Assembly (NCBI RefSeq): GCF_031755915.1
Contig: NC_083379.1
Span: 16,105,501-16,169,500 of the forward strand
Direction of reading: 5' to 3'
Source: Ziziphus jujuba
Taxonomy: Eukaryota; Streptophyta; Magnoliopsida; Rosales; Rhamnaceae
DNA: 64,000 nucleotides
A program made the translations under genes and the position numbers. The notes beneath the pieces are model-generated. The model did no database searches. It had not been told where the DNA came from and worked only from the letters and a program-made list of their open reading frames with translations. This document shows, piece after piece, positions 1-12,314 of the stretch. Every line of letters begins with the position of its first letter. Positions within the stretch are counted from its first letter, which is position 1.

Positions 1-1351
1 GTATTCGTCTACGGTCTGATCCCGCAGGTATTCGCTTACGCTGTGAACTTCCCCATCCAAAAATTCCTCCAGGCGCAGAGCATTGTGGCTCCCAGCGCCT
101 ACATATCGGCCACCACGCTCGTCTTGCACCTTCTGTTAAGCTGGATCGCGGTGTACAAAATCGGGATGGGACTGATCGGCGCGTCGTTGGTCTTGAGCTT
201 GTCGTGGTGGATCATAGTTGGGGCCCAGATGGTTTACATCTTGATGAGCAAGAAATGTAAAGAAACTTGGAGAGGGCTTAGCTTGCAGGCGTTTCATGGG
301 CTTTGGGAGTTTCTGAAACTGTCGTCCGCATCGGCCGTGATGCTGTGCTTAGAGACTTGGTATTTTCAGATACTGGTTTTAATAGCTGGCCTGCTGAAAG
401 ACCCTGAACTTGCTTTGAATTCTCTGGCCGTTTGGTAAGTACCTCTGCTTCTTGATGTTAAAAAAAAAAGAAAAAAAAGACGTGTTTCATTTTACATCAA
501 AAAAAAGACGTGTTTCATTTTACTTCTTAATATTTATTTATATATTAATTATGAGATTTCAAAAAAAATAAAAATATTTTTTTGCTCTTTTGTGAAAGCC
601 ATTAAGAACCATTCTTTTGGGGGCTCTTGCTTCTTGTGACCGTCGTATTACATTATATATCGAATTTTAATTATGTTATTTAATTTTGTTATTTTTTATA
701 TATTTTAAATTTTAAAAAGTGAATTATTTATTAATAATTATTTAAATTGATAATTCCATTTGAATAAGGAAGGATAGCAATTTTTTTTTTCTTAGGATAT
801 CAATCGCATTCAATATATTATGAATGAAGAAAATGAAGTGGTACAATATTAATGGTATTTATCATACTTGCCTGGTCAGTGGTGTAGTGTAGAGTCCAAC
901 TGTTTGACTGGTAGCAAAATGTTCACAACGGTGTAATATTGTCATTTAGTTTGTGTTCTCATCTATTAGTAGCTAATTCGTGGCATATTGTTGCGTTATA
1001 TTGAAATATCTCTTCAGACTTTTTCCTACAATTTTAAAATATCGTGGTAGTCTTGATTGAAAAATTATCTTGATGTCCTTTATGAGTCTTTAAATTGTTC
1101 TATGGAATGAAAATTTACAATACATTAGAGGTTTGTATTAATCCAAATAATTTTATCTTTTAATATTTTAATATTTTATTAAAACTATGTTGTTGAAAGT
1201 TATATTTTATATCTTAATTGTTAAAGCAATCAAATGATGTCCTCATATGAAAATAACAATACATATACATATATCTCCTTTGGACCAGCGCTAATGCTTT
1301 CCCATTTGCATATATGTGTGCATATATATATATATAGATGTATATATATAG

Positions 1352-1385
<34 letters not shown>

Positions 1386-1905
1386 GCATGGCATTGTAAT
1401 AGAGATTAATGCAGTTTAATGGTCCCCCGGAAAAATTCCCCCATAACTATTGAAAGAGACACATCATAGAATATGATGTATTCTAGTTTTTTAAAAGTAT
1501 CTTACAAGTTTTTTTTTTTTTTTTTTTTTTTACTGGGAAAAGTATCTTACAAATTATAACTTTTAACAAGTGGAGTTATAAGAGGGAATAGAATTCTATA
1601 CTCCATATCGGTTGCATTCAGTATGTAAGATTGTAGGATGTTTTTATATATATATATATATATATATGGAATCATTATTAATGTGAAAGAAAAGTATTAT
1701 TTCCAAACTTTTTTAGTTATGATTATTTGGATTCTTTTTTCTTTTTTCCCCAATCATGATTTTAAAAACCAAGAAAATTGGTCTCTATCACCTCTCTGTT
1801 CTTTTCCCTTTTGTTTTTCCCCTTCTCTTTCTCAATGGTCTTCATCGCTCATAATTAATACAGATATGATATAATGTACTATGGTAGCTCATGATATTTA
1901 CTTCT

Positions 1906-1937
<32 letters not shown>

Positions 1938-4900
1938 ATATATTGATATTGAGCTTTGTTTTTTAGAATAATTTTTTCAGCATATATAATTCTTGACTCA
2001 ATTAATTTGATTAATTAGGCATAGTTTAAATGAAGATTTTTATTTTTTTTCTTTTGGATGGCTACCTTGTATATTGTCTAAATGTCTAATTGATCTGCCG
2101 CAGAAGCACACATATAGGAACGAAACTGGGTTAATTAATATGCTTTTATTCGTTAAATTGAAGAAAGGAATAAATAAAGTTGCTTTCTTGGCAATGAATT
2201 AATTCAGCATGAGCATCTGGACCGCAAAATTGTTCATGGCATATACTGTGCGGTTGGAGATATATATTCCTGTCAGAACTTAATTTCTTCAAGATGATCA
2301 TATGCGATATATATATATATATATATGTTACTTGTCAGGATTCTGGACTTTTTTCCTTTTTTTTATCCGGAATCAAATTATTACCGATAATAGGTCACAA
2401 ATATTATACAAATTTTCTCCAAAATTTTGCATAAGAGAACTTCAATAAACTATATAGACATAAATTTATATATTTTAAACTTTTAAACATATGTGAGTAA
2501 ATCAAGAATGACAATTAATTTATTGAATATATAACGACATGTATATGTGATGCTCATGCTGCAGCATGGCGATACTTGGCTTGCTGTTCATGGTTTCAGT
2601 CGGATTCAATGCAGCTGCAAGGTACGCATGCAAGTTGATCAACATTGCGTATGGAATTAAACTAATTAATTATTTATTATCTTAATCTCCTACTAATTAA
2701 TTTGATATGCTATAAAATAATTAGATTCATTTGCAATAATATCTAACATATAAATAGAAAAAATGAAACAACAGTGTGAGGGTGAGCAATGAGCTTGGAG
2801 CTGGACATCCCAAATCAGCAGCATTCTCTGTTTTGGTAGTGACTTTGATATCTTTCACCATAGCTGTAATAGAAGCCGCTGTGGTGCTGGCTCTCCGCCA
2901 TGTCATCAGCTACGCCTTCACTGCTGGTGAGACCGTTGCCAATGCGGTGTCGGACCTCTGTCCTTTCCTTGCTGTCTCTCTCATTCTCAATGGTGTTCAA
3001 CCAGTCTTGTCTGGTAATTAATTAAGTTCATTTGAATTACTACGTACTTAAATTAACTATATATATATATATATAAGTTTTATTATTCATCAATTTATAT
3101 AGTAAATTTATTGAAATATTTATTTTTATTATTTTTTATATTAAAACTTTAAAAATGAACCCTTTAATAATTATTATTTAAGATATCATATCATATATAA
3201 GTCTTGTTTATTAACATGACAGATAGTGTATATATATATATATATATATGCTACTCTACCTACATTTTATTAACATATTGATGTATTAACACTGAAAAAT
3301 AAAGCTGATTCTATCACATATATATCGATTAGTTAGAATATATTTATATATATATATATATATAATATTGTCAATGAGACAAAAGTTTAACTGCATATAT
3401 ATATATGGCTACATTAGAACTATCGATTCACCTTAATTACTTAAGGGTTAGGTACTTTTATCCATGTACGTCCAAAATAAAGGAAAAAAAGGGGATAGGT
3501 AACTAATTAATATAGGTCAGGTTTAGTTTAAACATTTATTGCACGGAATTGTTAGTTGGATGTATATTAATAAAGAAATTAATTAAGCCATTTATATGAT
3601 ATATACACATGGAAATACATGCTTACACGACGAACATGCATTTCACTGCCGAAAACAACTGTAAAGTTACATGACCCTAGATCCATATTAGATTCTTTCA
3701 ACTGTGAAATATACAATATATATATATATATAATGGCAAATTATGTACTGCTGGGTCATTATTGACTACATGTACATTTCGTCCATAAGCAGTTGATCTG
3801 TGATAAAAATTGGTATAAAGAAACCAATTCCCTACATAACAAGTTAAATCCCATATGAGGAAATTTGTAAATATATGCAAATGAAGGGTTAAAAGGCAGA
3901 GGCAGCCAAAGATTTTCAGCTCCTTCTACCAATAGTACAGTGAGTCCTCTAGGTCATTGGACAACGTATTAATTGGTCAATTCACATGCATACATGCATA
4001 CTGTATACATATATATATATATATATATATATCTATATATATATAATGTACCTTGTTGGTAATGATTTGCTTGTGATTGGCAATTTATGTGTAAAAAAAC
4101 TTTACACTTTTGTTTGGGTACGACAAACAAATGTTTACGCATGTGTTGTAAATATTGATGCATATATGCCTCGTGATCCAGGGCACACAGTGACCCTTGG
4201 GGAAGTAAGTACACATGATTAATCATTTCAATTGGCATATGTCTGTAATTAATAACATTTAAATTGTAATTCTAATATTATTTAATGGATAGTTAAAAAT
4301 ATGGGGTTAATGAATAATGTAGGGGTAGCAGTGGGATGTGGATGGCAAGCATTTGTGGCGTATGTGAATGTGGGATGCTATTATGTGGTAGGAATTCCAT
4401 TAGGCTGCGTGCTTGGGTTTAAGTTCGATCTTGGTGCTAAGGGAATTTGGACTGGAATGATTGGTGGCACCGTCATGCAGACTCTCATTTTGATTTGGGT
4501 CACTTTTTGCACCGATTGGGATCAAGAGGTACATACCTAGCTAGTTTTTTCCTAACATTTTTCTTTAAATATATACATATAACATGAGCTTCAAATGGTT
4601 CAACCCTTTGCACGACCCTTTAAAAAAAAAAAAAAAAAATACATACACTACCAAAGAACAAAGTATCAACCACGATAAAAGTAATGGCTATAAGTCTATT
4701 TTATGATTAAATATTTTTAGCTACATTAGAGGCCGTTATTAGGTTGTGGCTAATAATTCCATGATTAGAAGTTTTTAGCCAATATAATGCGGGTAAAAGT
4801 TTTTAACGACATTTTAAACAACAATTTTTGAAGCTAAAATTAATTATTGTGATTAAAAACTATTTATTGTTGCCAAAAAACAGTTTAGCCATAACAATTT

Positions 4901-5786
4901 ATAATGGCTAAAAATCCAATAGATAATGCTCATTTTTTTTGTAGAGATAATGAGATGAGTATTCCATGTTATCCTTACAATGATAGTTGGTATTCCATGA
5001 TATCCTTACAATGATAGTTATCATTTACAAGTCAGTTAAATCAAGTACATTTGTTTATTATAATACCCAACAGCTCTTTAAAGTACATATTAAGTATGTA
5101 TCATAGTGTGCATGTCTAATCAAACAACATATTATCTAACGTTACAATGATAGTTATCATTTACAAGTCAGTTAAATCAAGTACATTTGTTTATTATAAT
5201 ACCCAACAGCTCTTTAAAGTACATATTAAGTATGTATCATAGTGTGCATGTCTAATCAAACAACATATTATCTAACGTTACATATATATATATATATATA
5301 TTGGTATACAAAAGATATCCAAATCTCATTATAAATTCACATTTTGATTTTTAAATTTAAAATAAAATTTATATTTTATTATTTATCATTAATGATTATT
5401 ATCATTAATTATTTATAGAACAATTGTTTACATAATTATTATTTAGTAGTTGCTTTTAATTATATAAGAATATTTATTCCAAAAACTTAACTTAAAAAAA
5501 TGAGCATTTCTAAGCAGTCATTTAAATTGTCAAATAAATAAATCCCATTGATAACAATGATGACAAATTAACGTTTTTCAAATTTGAGAGGCATCATTGT
5601 TATCACATTCAGGATCATCATGACTGATCGATGGTGATATTTTCATTTGTTTTTTTTTTTTAAATTAATTATTATTTTTTATTTTATTTTATTTATTTTT
5701 TGTTATTTATTTTTTTGCAGGTTGAGAAGGCCAGGAAGCGTTTGGACAAATGGGACGACAAGAAGCAACCTCTTCTTGAGACCTGA
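1..5786 (+). CDS. MATE / DETOXIFICATION-family efflux carrier, 3' part (five exons)
   Basis: Partial gene; the 5' end lies before the window. Coding exons by frame and GT..AG sites: 1-434, 2565-2621, 2775-3013, 4323-4528, 5721-5786 (TGA at 5784-5786). Together they make 1002 bases, about 333 residues of a family protein normally near 480-510. The joined frame has the MATE second-half signature: a stretch [17 protein letters not shown] spans exons 2-3, followed by a QPVLSG..VGCGWQ segment across exons 3-4 and a short basic cytosolic tail ([11 protein letters not shown]). Several hydrophobic helices are visible in every exon but the last. The family moves organic cations, flavonoids, hormones or xenobiotics out of the cytosol with H+ or Na+ exchange; substrate and membrane cannot be read here. 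Splice phases all agree, so this copy looks functional. Which DTX subgroup it belongs to is not resolved. Confidence 0.93.
435..2564 (+). other. MATE intron (2.1 kb, microsatellite-rich)
   Basis: Starts GTAAGT and ends TGCAG. It holds long (TA)n runs near 1321-1386, 1645-1667, 1910-1935 and 2308-2326, and a poly-T run at about 1510-1531. Short open frames here are low-complexity and not coding. I see no transposon with clear ends. Confidence 0.75.
4646..4946. mobile_element. Miniature CACTA-like element in a MATE intron
   Basis: A 301-bp unit starts CACTACCAAAG and ends TTTTTTGTAGAG. It is flanked on both sides by the 3-bp direct repeat ATA (4643-4645 and 4947-4949), the target-duplication size of CACTA (En/Spm) transposons. 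The interior has many short subterminal copies of GGCTA/TAGCC in both orientations, as in CACTA elements where the transposase binds such motifs. It has no coding capacity, so it is non-autonomous. The right end differs from the ideal ..TAGTG, so classification is likely rather than certain. Confidence 0.6.
5006..5282. repeat. Perfect 136-bp tandem duplication
   Basis: Bases 5006-5141 are repeated without any difference I can find at 5142-5277, with a few more matching bases after. It lies in the last MATE intron beside the CACTA-like element. A smaller near-repeat of about 31 bp (a TATTCCATG..TATCC unit, about 4960-5020) sits just upstream. Perfect identity in AT-rich non-coding DNA implies a recent duplication. 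Confidence 0.9.
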
Positions 5787-6381
5787 ACAGGATCAGCGAC
5801 ACGTATCTGTTTCACCATTTGATAATTTTACACCTCGTTTTGAGAGCTTTCCTTCATTAGGCTAGGTTTTGCAGATTTCTTTAAAATAATAACAATACTG
5901 TCTTTCGTCTCTAATCAAACATTGGAAAACATTTCCTAACTCGATAAAAGGGTGTTTTGGATCTAATTAACTAGTCCTAATTTATAATTTCTTTACTTTT
6001 TTTTCCAAAGGGTAGAAAATTATTTTTACAGCCAACGCACAATTTTAAGGATATAAATATATTATTTTTCCTAAGGGAAAAAGTTGAAAACGAAAAAATG
6101 CGGTTTTCATCCACATACAGACTTGTGAAAAATACATTTTTATATTATAAAAACTCAAAGCAAAACTGCGCATCATTTCGTTTGCTAGCATTAACTGGAA
6201 AATTTTGGTAAACTTAAAAGAGAGATTAACATATGGCTAAATCCAACTTTTCATGGGTTGTGCCCAAAAAAGAGGGTTGTGGGCCAAACCCATGGAGAGA
6301 TGAACATTTCTCTATGTTTGGGCTTGAGTTTTATTGATCAACTGACCAATGAACTGATTTTTCGAAGTACAACTGAAAACA
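5787..6381. other. MATE 3' flank / spacer
   Basis: AT-rich DNA after the MATE stop. It should contain the 3' UTR and polyadenylation site, but no single poly(A) signal stands out. Nothing else recognised. Confidence 0.5.
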
Positions 6382-6712
6382 ATTTTTTCTTTTTTTTCTT
6401 TTTTTTCTCTTTAACAACGAGAATTCATTCATAGAAAAGAACAAGTACATCAGTTTTTGTCCCTACTAAGGATATTAACAAATTCCAAGGGCAGATTGAT
6501 ATCCCACCCTAGATATAAAACCCTGTTCCTAGCAGACTTAGCAACCCAGTCAGCGGCTCTCGTATATCAGCCACCAAAGTAGTTAGGGACCAAGGTAAAT
6601 TGGCACCTTGCGAAGTAATAGCGCTCCTTTGAATCACCTTAAAAAATTAATGGTTTCCACCCTAGCTCCAAAGCCCACTCACAGGCAAAGTATAAAGCTA
6701 AATATTAAGATT
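6382..6712 (-). mobile_element. LINE 3' end: RNase H C-terminal part and A-rich tail
   Basis: Read on the minus strand, the segment encodes, with frameshifts and stops, the C-terminal half of the RNase H-like domain typical of plant LINE ORF2. Recognisable pieces are ACEWALELGWKPLIF, GDSKE and ADWVAKSARNR, followed by a stop near 6460 and a short 3' UTR. The T-rich tract at 6382-6412 is the poly(A)-like tail in this orientation. The N-terminal half of the same domain lies at 9.6 kb on the same strand, so both pieces may come from one insertion. Confidence 0.65.
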
Positions 6713-6909
6713 TAATAGTAGAATCACATGTTGATCGTTTTTATGCATACATTAGACCAAACATCCATCTTTTTCATGTGTCATCCATCTTTTTCATGTG
6801 CCATCAATCTTGATGATGACTTATATGCACAAATCGTAATTAAGTAATAAAGTAATGAGTGAATATCATTTCTAGAAGGATTGTAGACTTATTTAAACAC
6901 TATAAGTTC

Positions 6910-8063
6910 TAGGCCTGCTCAACAAACCTGGAAACACAAAAAACCCAACTGATTTGACCTGATCCAACCCAAAAACAAAAAAAGCCGATATAAATGGACC
7001 GCTTGCAGGTTGGTTTTTTAAATCCAAATCCATCGCGTTGGGTTTCGGGTTATAAATTTAAAACCCGTTAAACCCAATCCGACCCATGCATAACCCCAGC
7101 GCATGCAAATAACTTAAGTGGGCTGAAAAAAAAGTCTTTTTCAAAAGTTGTTATGGGCGGGGAAAAAAAAAAAAGTAAAAGTTTAAATGAATATTTGTCA
7201 TGGTTGAAAAAAAAAAAGTTTTTTTTTTTTTAAAAACAATCACGTGTTTCAAGGTGAAATTTTCAACCCCTCTTCTATGCCCTAAATTGACTTTTCTTCT
7301 CTCTCAACCTCCATCGAGTCTCCTCCAGTCACTTTTATCTTCTTCCCCTATCTCAGATCAAGACTTTACTATTTCTGCTATCTCATTCAGCAGCCTTTTC
7401 TTTATAGAAACAAGATCTCTTTAGCCTTTTCTTCTAGTAAGTTCCCATAATTTTCAAAAATTTATTATTTTGTCTATTTAAGGAATTGTGTGTGGTAACT
7501 ATTTTAATTTTTAACCCTAATAACCTTTGACAACGTTGTCAAATGAGCATCAGTTCCTTACAAGTCATGGTGAAGGTATTGGTGAACCACTAATGCATAT
7601 TATTTGAGAAGTGAACACCAGATGTTTGCTAATGGCGAAATCATATACTGAGTTGGATGTGAATTGGAAGAATTCAATGAATGTATTATTTGTAATTTGA
7701 TTAAACAAGTTTGGATTTAATTTGTCTTTTGATTTAATTTTTCTTTTTTTTTTTTAAAGTAATTTGATTTTTTAGGTAATTTAAAATTAATAATTGGGTC
7801 TGATATGAATTTTCATTGAAAATGATCAAAATTAATATTTGGGCTTAGATCCAACTTTATGCCCAATCTTTAAATTTAATATTTGAATTTAGGCCCAATT
7901 TGAGGTCCAATCCAATTACCCAATCCAACCCAACCCGATTATTATTGGGTTGGGTTGCTATGGGCTACGGGTTGGATTGGGTGGAAACCTTATCAACCCG
8001 ACCTGGTTAGATCGGTTATTTTTTTTCCTCCAACCCGACCGATCCGACCCATGTACACCTTTA
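6910..8063. mobile_element. Non-autonomous hAT element, 1.15 kb
   Basis: Begins TAGGCCTGCTCA and ends TGTACACCTTTA, matching the usual hAT terminal pattern (TA..TG..CA). Eight-base flanks are ATAAGTTC (6902-6909) and ATAAGTAC (8064-8071), 7 of 8 identical, the target-duplication length of hAT transposons. Both subterminal regions are rich in AACCC/GGGTT words (6940-7110 and 7880-8050). The centre (7140-7430) looks like a transcribed leader with pyrimidine-rich sequence, but no transposase is present. Confidence 0.75.
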
Positions 8064-9574
8064 ATAAGTACCATAATAATCATGACTCAACTTTATTTCA
8101 ACAACCAAATACAAAAAATTTTAAAATAACAATTAAATACTAACCTAATTCTAACATATTTAGAAACCATTGGAAAGAAATAACACTCACAACAATGACT
8201 ATGAAAAAGAGCAATCTATGAAAAGATCTTAGAACTATGATTTTCTCTCTACCTTCCCTATATTGGCCTGGGTGATGAATTATTTAATTTTTAAACCAAA
8301 TGCTAACCAAGAGTCATGAATACTCTCCAATTGCCTCTCCTAAGGTTAGTCAGAACCTATAAGCAACAAATTAAATAAAATCCCTTCTTAATTAATTCAA
8401 TTACCCATACAACATAAAAAGCCATTTTAGAAACCCAACGTTTAATTAGTCTCCCAACTCAATTAAGCCTTAGATTATGATTATCTAAGCCGATATGGCT
8501 CTTCCAAGCTTAAATAGCACCTAGGTTGTGTTATTCTAATTTAAAATCCACTAAATAAACTCTTTCTCAAGATGGAATTTGTAGATATACCAAATATCCA
8601 ATCAATTTGTCCAAATTAATTAGGCATATTATAACAATTTATGCAAAAAAAGCACAAGCAATTAATAAAAGAAATCAAATAATCATCAACCCATCCAATC
8701 ATTCAACAATCATGATAGATATTCCATTAAATCCTAGACACAAAATCTAAAACATAATCACAAATGAAACAATTTCCAAAATTAAATAGGATTTCATTAA
8801 CAAAAGCATAATATATAATATTCCCAGAATGAATCTTTAAATACAAAATTAGAAAGAATAAAAAGTGAAGAGAAAACTCAATAATTATGAATATTAATGC
8901 TTAATCCCCTTGAATCTCCAAGAGTCTTCAATTCCCAAGCTTTCTTTCTCTAGAATTGAAGCCTCTCTCTCTCTAACTTGTGTGTGTTATTCTTCCCAAA
9001 ACCCTTCTTCGTTCTTGTATATTTAGGTTATATATAGACCATCAATTAAGCCTTTTTATCACAAGATCAAAACCCTACCAAAAAGGGAATAATGAAGTCA
9101 TTTATTCTCGATCATGGGACTCATAACCCTCACATGCCTCTTACATGACTTTCTAAAACAAAGTTACATGCACATTACATATTTTTCTCCACACCACGTC
9201 ATATGGCTGCTCGCACATATTTTCATTAAAACCTAATCACATGACTAGCACATGACTTCATTAAAACAAAGTCATATTCATTAAAACAAAGTCATATGCT
9301 AGCACCTAATTTTCTCTACCCTTCATTTTGATAATAAGACATGGAAAGTAAATATTTTGAAAATCATAAATAATGATGGCATGTTTGACTTAGTTTAGGT
9401 ATGGTGAGCATTCTCATTCTCTAAGGTAATCACCATAGTTTTAAAAACCAAGTAAATTAGCCTTAGTTTCATTTCACCTGCACAAGTACATATAAACATG
9501 TTAAAATAATTATAAATGTTTGAGTTTTCCATAAACTAAATAAATAAGCTAAAAATCACTTATCAAATCCTAAT
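8064..9574. other. Unassigned spacer, probably old transposon sequence
   Basis: Lies between the hAT element and the second LINE part. No open frame of note. Around 9120-9310 words such as CATGACTT and ACAAAGTCAT recur, including a short direct duplication of ATTAAAACAAAGTCATAT at about 9262-9298. I cannot assign a family. Confidence 0.4.
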
Positions 9575-10559
9575 CTTGCTTCCGCAGAACTATCATCATT
9601 AGACCAATCCAAATTAATCTTAATAATCCCTTCACGTAAAGGAGTCCAGGCACTTGATCTTTCCACTGTTTTTGGCACATACCTACAAGATGAAGACAGC
9701 TCACAGGAAGATTTGAGTGATTAACATATTCCTACCACATACTAAAAGAGGTATTAATAGCATGCAAAGGATTCACTTGAATGCCTTCATGCATCCATTT
9801 ATTTTGGTCATTTCATATTGACCAACATATAGGATGCTAAAGCTAATACATCTTTATTAGCATTAGAAATATGGACACAATCAATCATCCCATAAAACCA
9901 GTCCATAGTGTCAAAATATCTTCATAGAAATGCTAGGTCAATCAACTACCCATCCAAACCACCCTTGACCAATCACTGAAACATACAGTATACAATGTAG
10001 TTTCAACCGAATTCTTACAAATGGGACAATATCATCTTCTGAAATGTTCCTTGACTTTAAATTAACTCAAATATGAATAATATTTTAAACAATTCTCCAC
10101 ATGAATCTATGTATCTTCGGATGTAATTTAAGGCTCCATATTCATTTCCACAAGGAAGTATCTTCTTAGTTAGTCACATAATTATGTTGCTACCGTATAT
10201 CAAATAAACGATTATAACATGATTTGACGATGAATTGCCTGTATTTATGCCATGGCCATACACGTTTATCAGGCATATTACATCTACTGATTGGGGATAC
10301 ATAAGATTTTGTCAACAACAGACATTGGAAACAAATCACATAATAACTGATAATTCCACACACTATTATGTGCCACAAACAACTCAGACACATACTTTAA
10401 TTCTTTAACTCAAAAATCAACTAAGCAATCTGCACGTTCAACCCATTTATCATCTCAGATTTTAATTAGGTTCCTATCACCCACCTGCCGTACAAAGTGC
10501 TATTGAATGATAGTCTTTCTTTCATATAAGCTCCCTCAATAAAAAGATCCTTGACTTGA
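9575..10559 (-). mobile_element. Decayed LINE ORF2: zf-RVT and RNase H N-terminal part
   Basis: On the minus strand, reading from 10559 downward, the fragments match the C-terminal half of plant non-LTR retrotransposon ORF2 in the right order: WRVGDRN (about 10490), DKRVWPWHKYRQFIVKS, WSLKLHPKIHRFMW (about 10110), CPICKNSVETT (about 10010, the zf-RVT cysteines), NDQNKWMHEG (about 9800), then WTPLREGIIKINLDW (about 9640), the start of the RNase H domain. Stops and frameshifts break it throughout. The reverse transcriptase and endonuclease parts are absent. Similarity stops where the Copia LTR seems to start at 10560, so the Copia element probably landed in the LINE. Confidence 0.75.
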
Positions 10560-12314
10560 TGTTTTAGCTGTAAACGTTTTAAACGTTTTGAATTTAAATG
10601 ATTTTGACTTTAATGGGCTTTATGGCATTAATGGGTCTTAAATGAGTTTTATTGGTTTGCCATTTTTGGGTTTTGGAATAAGGAAAGGAAAAAGAAGGAA
10701 AATAAGTGATTTTTTTTTTCGGTGTGGTTTTTTAAAAAAATTCTAGACTCCCTCAAGTGTGTTTTGAAAAGACAGAAAAAAAATTAGTTTTCTGCATATT
10801 TTTTGTTAGTGAGTGTGGTAAAGATCAGGTATTCTAAAAGTTCGAGAGAAATGTAGGTGGTGTCTTGTCTGAGATTTCGAATCCGTTGTATCCTAGGAGA
10901 CTGCTGTCGGAAAACACCCGCACCGGTGGGACAGAAATTGTCTTAAAGAAACTGTGGTACCACACAGGCCTAAAACCATTTTTTTTTCAACCAGTAGATT
11001 AAAGCTAGGGACATTTAGGTTCTCAATTTTATTTTATTAATTTTGTAAATTATTATTTACATTTGTAGATCCACATGTATATACACATATATTATATTCC
11101 TATAATATTTTTATTACAATCTTAAGACAATTTCATTTATATATGTTTATATATGTGTGGATATTTTGGATCTGTGTTTATGTTTCTAGTGTTCTTGTTT
11201 TGATTGAGTAAAAAAAAAATATGTATATGTATGTATTATATTTTTGTTTTGGAACCCATGTGAAAGAATAATGGTGGGCATGTGTATTATTTTGCTTAAT
11301 CAATTGTGTTTTTAACCAAACAGATTCATGCCCATGAATTTATTTGATTGTATATATATATATTTATTTAGTTTGTTTGTTTTGGCTTTTAAAAAAAAAA
11401 ATTGTTTTTCCCATGGGTTTTAGGATTCTTGGGTAATTATTTAATTCTTCTTTGCAATCAAATTTTTCCCCAAAATTGAATTACCCATGAATTTCTAAAC
11501 ATTTAGGTGATTTTTTGGTATTTTTTAGTCATCAGAATAGTGAAAACCAATAAAACTGATGAACCGGGTCAGAAAAATCTGTTTACCAGTGAAACAGGTT
11601 GAAAAAAACCCGGCTGGAGGTTGAAGACGGGGCAAAGTTAGGGTTAATGGGTCGAAAAGATGAGTTTGGATAGGTTTTTGGATCAGTGGGCCTGGACCTG
11701 GCCCAGTTCTAATGCCTAGCCCCTGGTTAGAACAGGTTACTGTTTAGCCCCAAGCCCAAGTCCAGTCCAGACCCAGCCCTAAGAAAATTTGGCCCGATTA
11801 GACATGCCACGTGTCACTATAAGAGAGTCCCATGTGGTGGGATGAAACGACGACACATAGCGCACCGTGGAGAAGCCATGTGTCGAATAGTGGCGAGGCC
11901 ATGTGTCAAACATAGTAGAGCCACATGTCAATCTTCTGTAGTGCCACATTTCGACTTCTGAATGAGCCACGTGCCAGAATCTGCTAGGTGCCACGTGTCG
12001 AACAATCGCAAGGCCACATGTCAGGCTAAGAAAGATTCCACATGTCGACCTATGAAAGGTGACATGTGGCATTTCGAGAGGGCAACACATGGCGATTCTA
12101 TAGTGTGACATGTGGTGGTCTCTAGGATGACACGTATCAGTGAACAATACCATAAATAGTCGCATTTTTATGTATACAGTAATTTGTGTGGTATATACAG
12201 AAATCCTAAAAATTACATTTTTATGTGTTTTCCTTTTGGAAATTGGTTTTAAATTAATTTGTTGAGATAGAAAATAACAACTAATTGATTTCTGTTTTTT
12301 GTGATTTTTCAGAA
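10560..12314 (+). mobile_element. Copia element: putative 5' LTR and leader
   Basis: A putative 5' LTR begins TGTTTTAGCTG where LINE similarity ends. The LTR-like part runs to about 10.99 kb; its 3' edge and primer-binding site are not resolved, and I see no matching 3' LTR downstream of the pol region. The rest is a leader of about 1.3 kb that ends at the gag start codon (12315). It includes GGGCC/GGCCC-rich sequence at 11590-11770 and the G-box array listed separately. Confidence 0.45.
11806..12140. repeat. 23-bp-period array of G-box/E-box-like motifs
   Basis: About 15 degenerate units 22-25 bp long, each opening with GCCACRTGTC or a variant. Cores sit near 11806, 11828, 11875, 11898, 11920, 11943, 11966, 11990, 12013, 12037, 12061, 12083, 12107 and 12130. 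Two units (11806-11815 and 11990-11999) are exactly GCCACGTGTC, the reverse complement of the G-box/ABRE decamer GACACGTGGC. Units near the 3' end are written in the opposite sense (GACATGTGG). It lies 0.2-0.5 kb before the Copia gag start. Binding by bZIP/bHLH factors is an inference from the motif. Confidence 0.75.

Noticed and set aside
1234..1419. Small open frame rich in Tyr/Ile
   Set aside because: It is a translated (TA)n microsatellite inside a MATE intron.
11779..12165. 128-codon open frame on the minus strand
   Set aside because: It is the translation of the G-box minisatellite; the periodic peptide reflects the DNA repeat.
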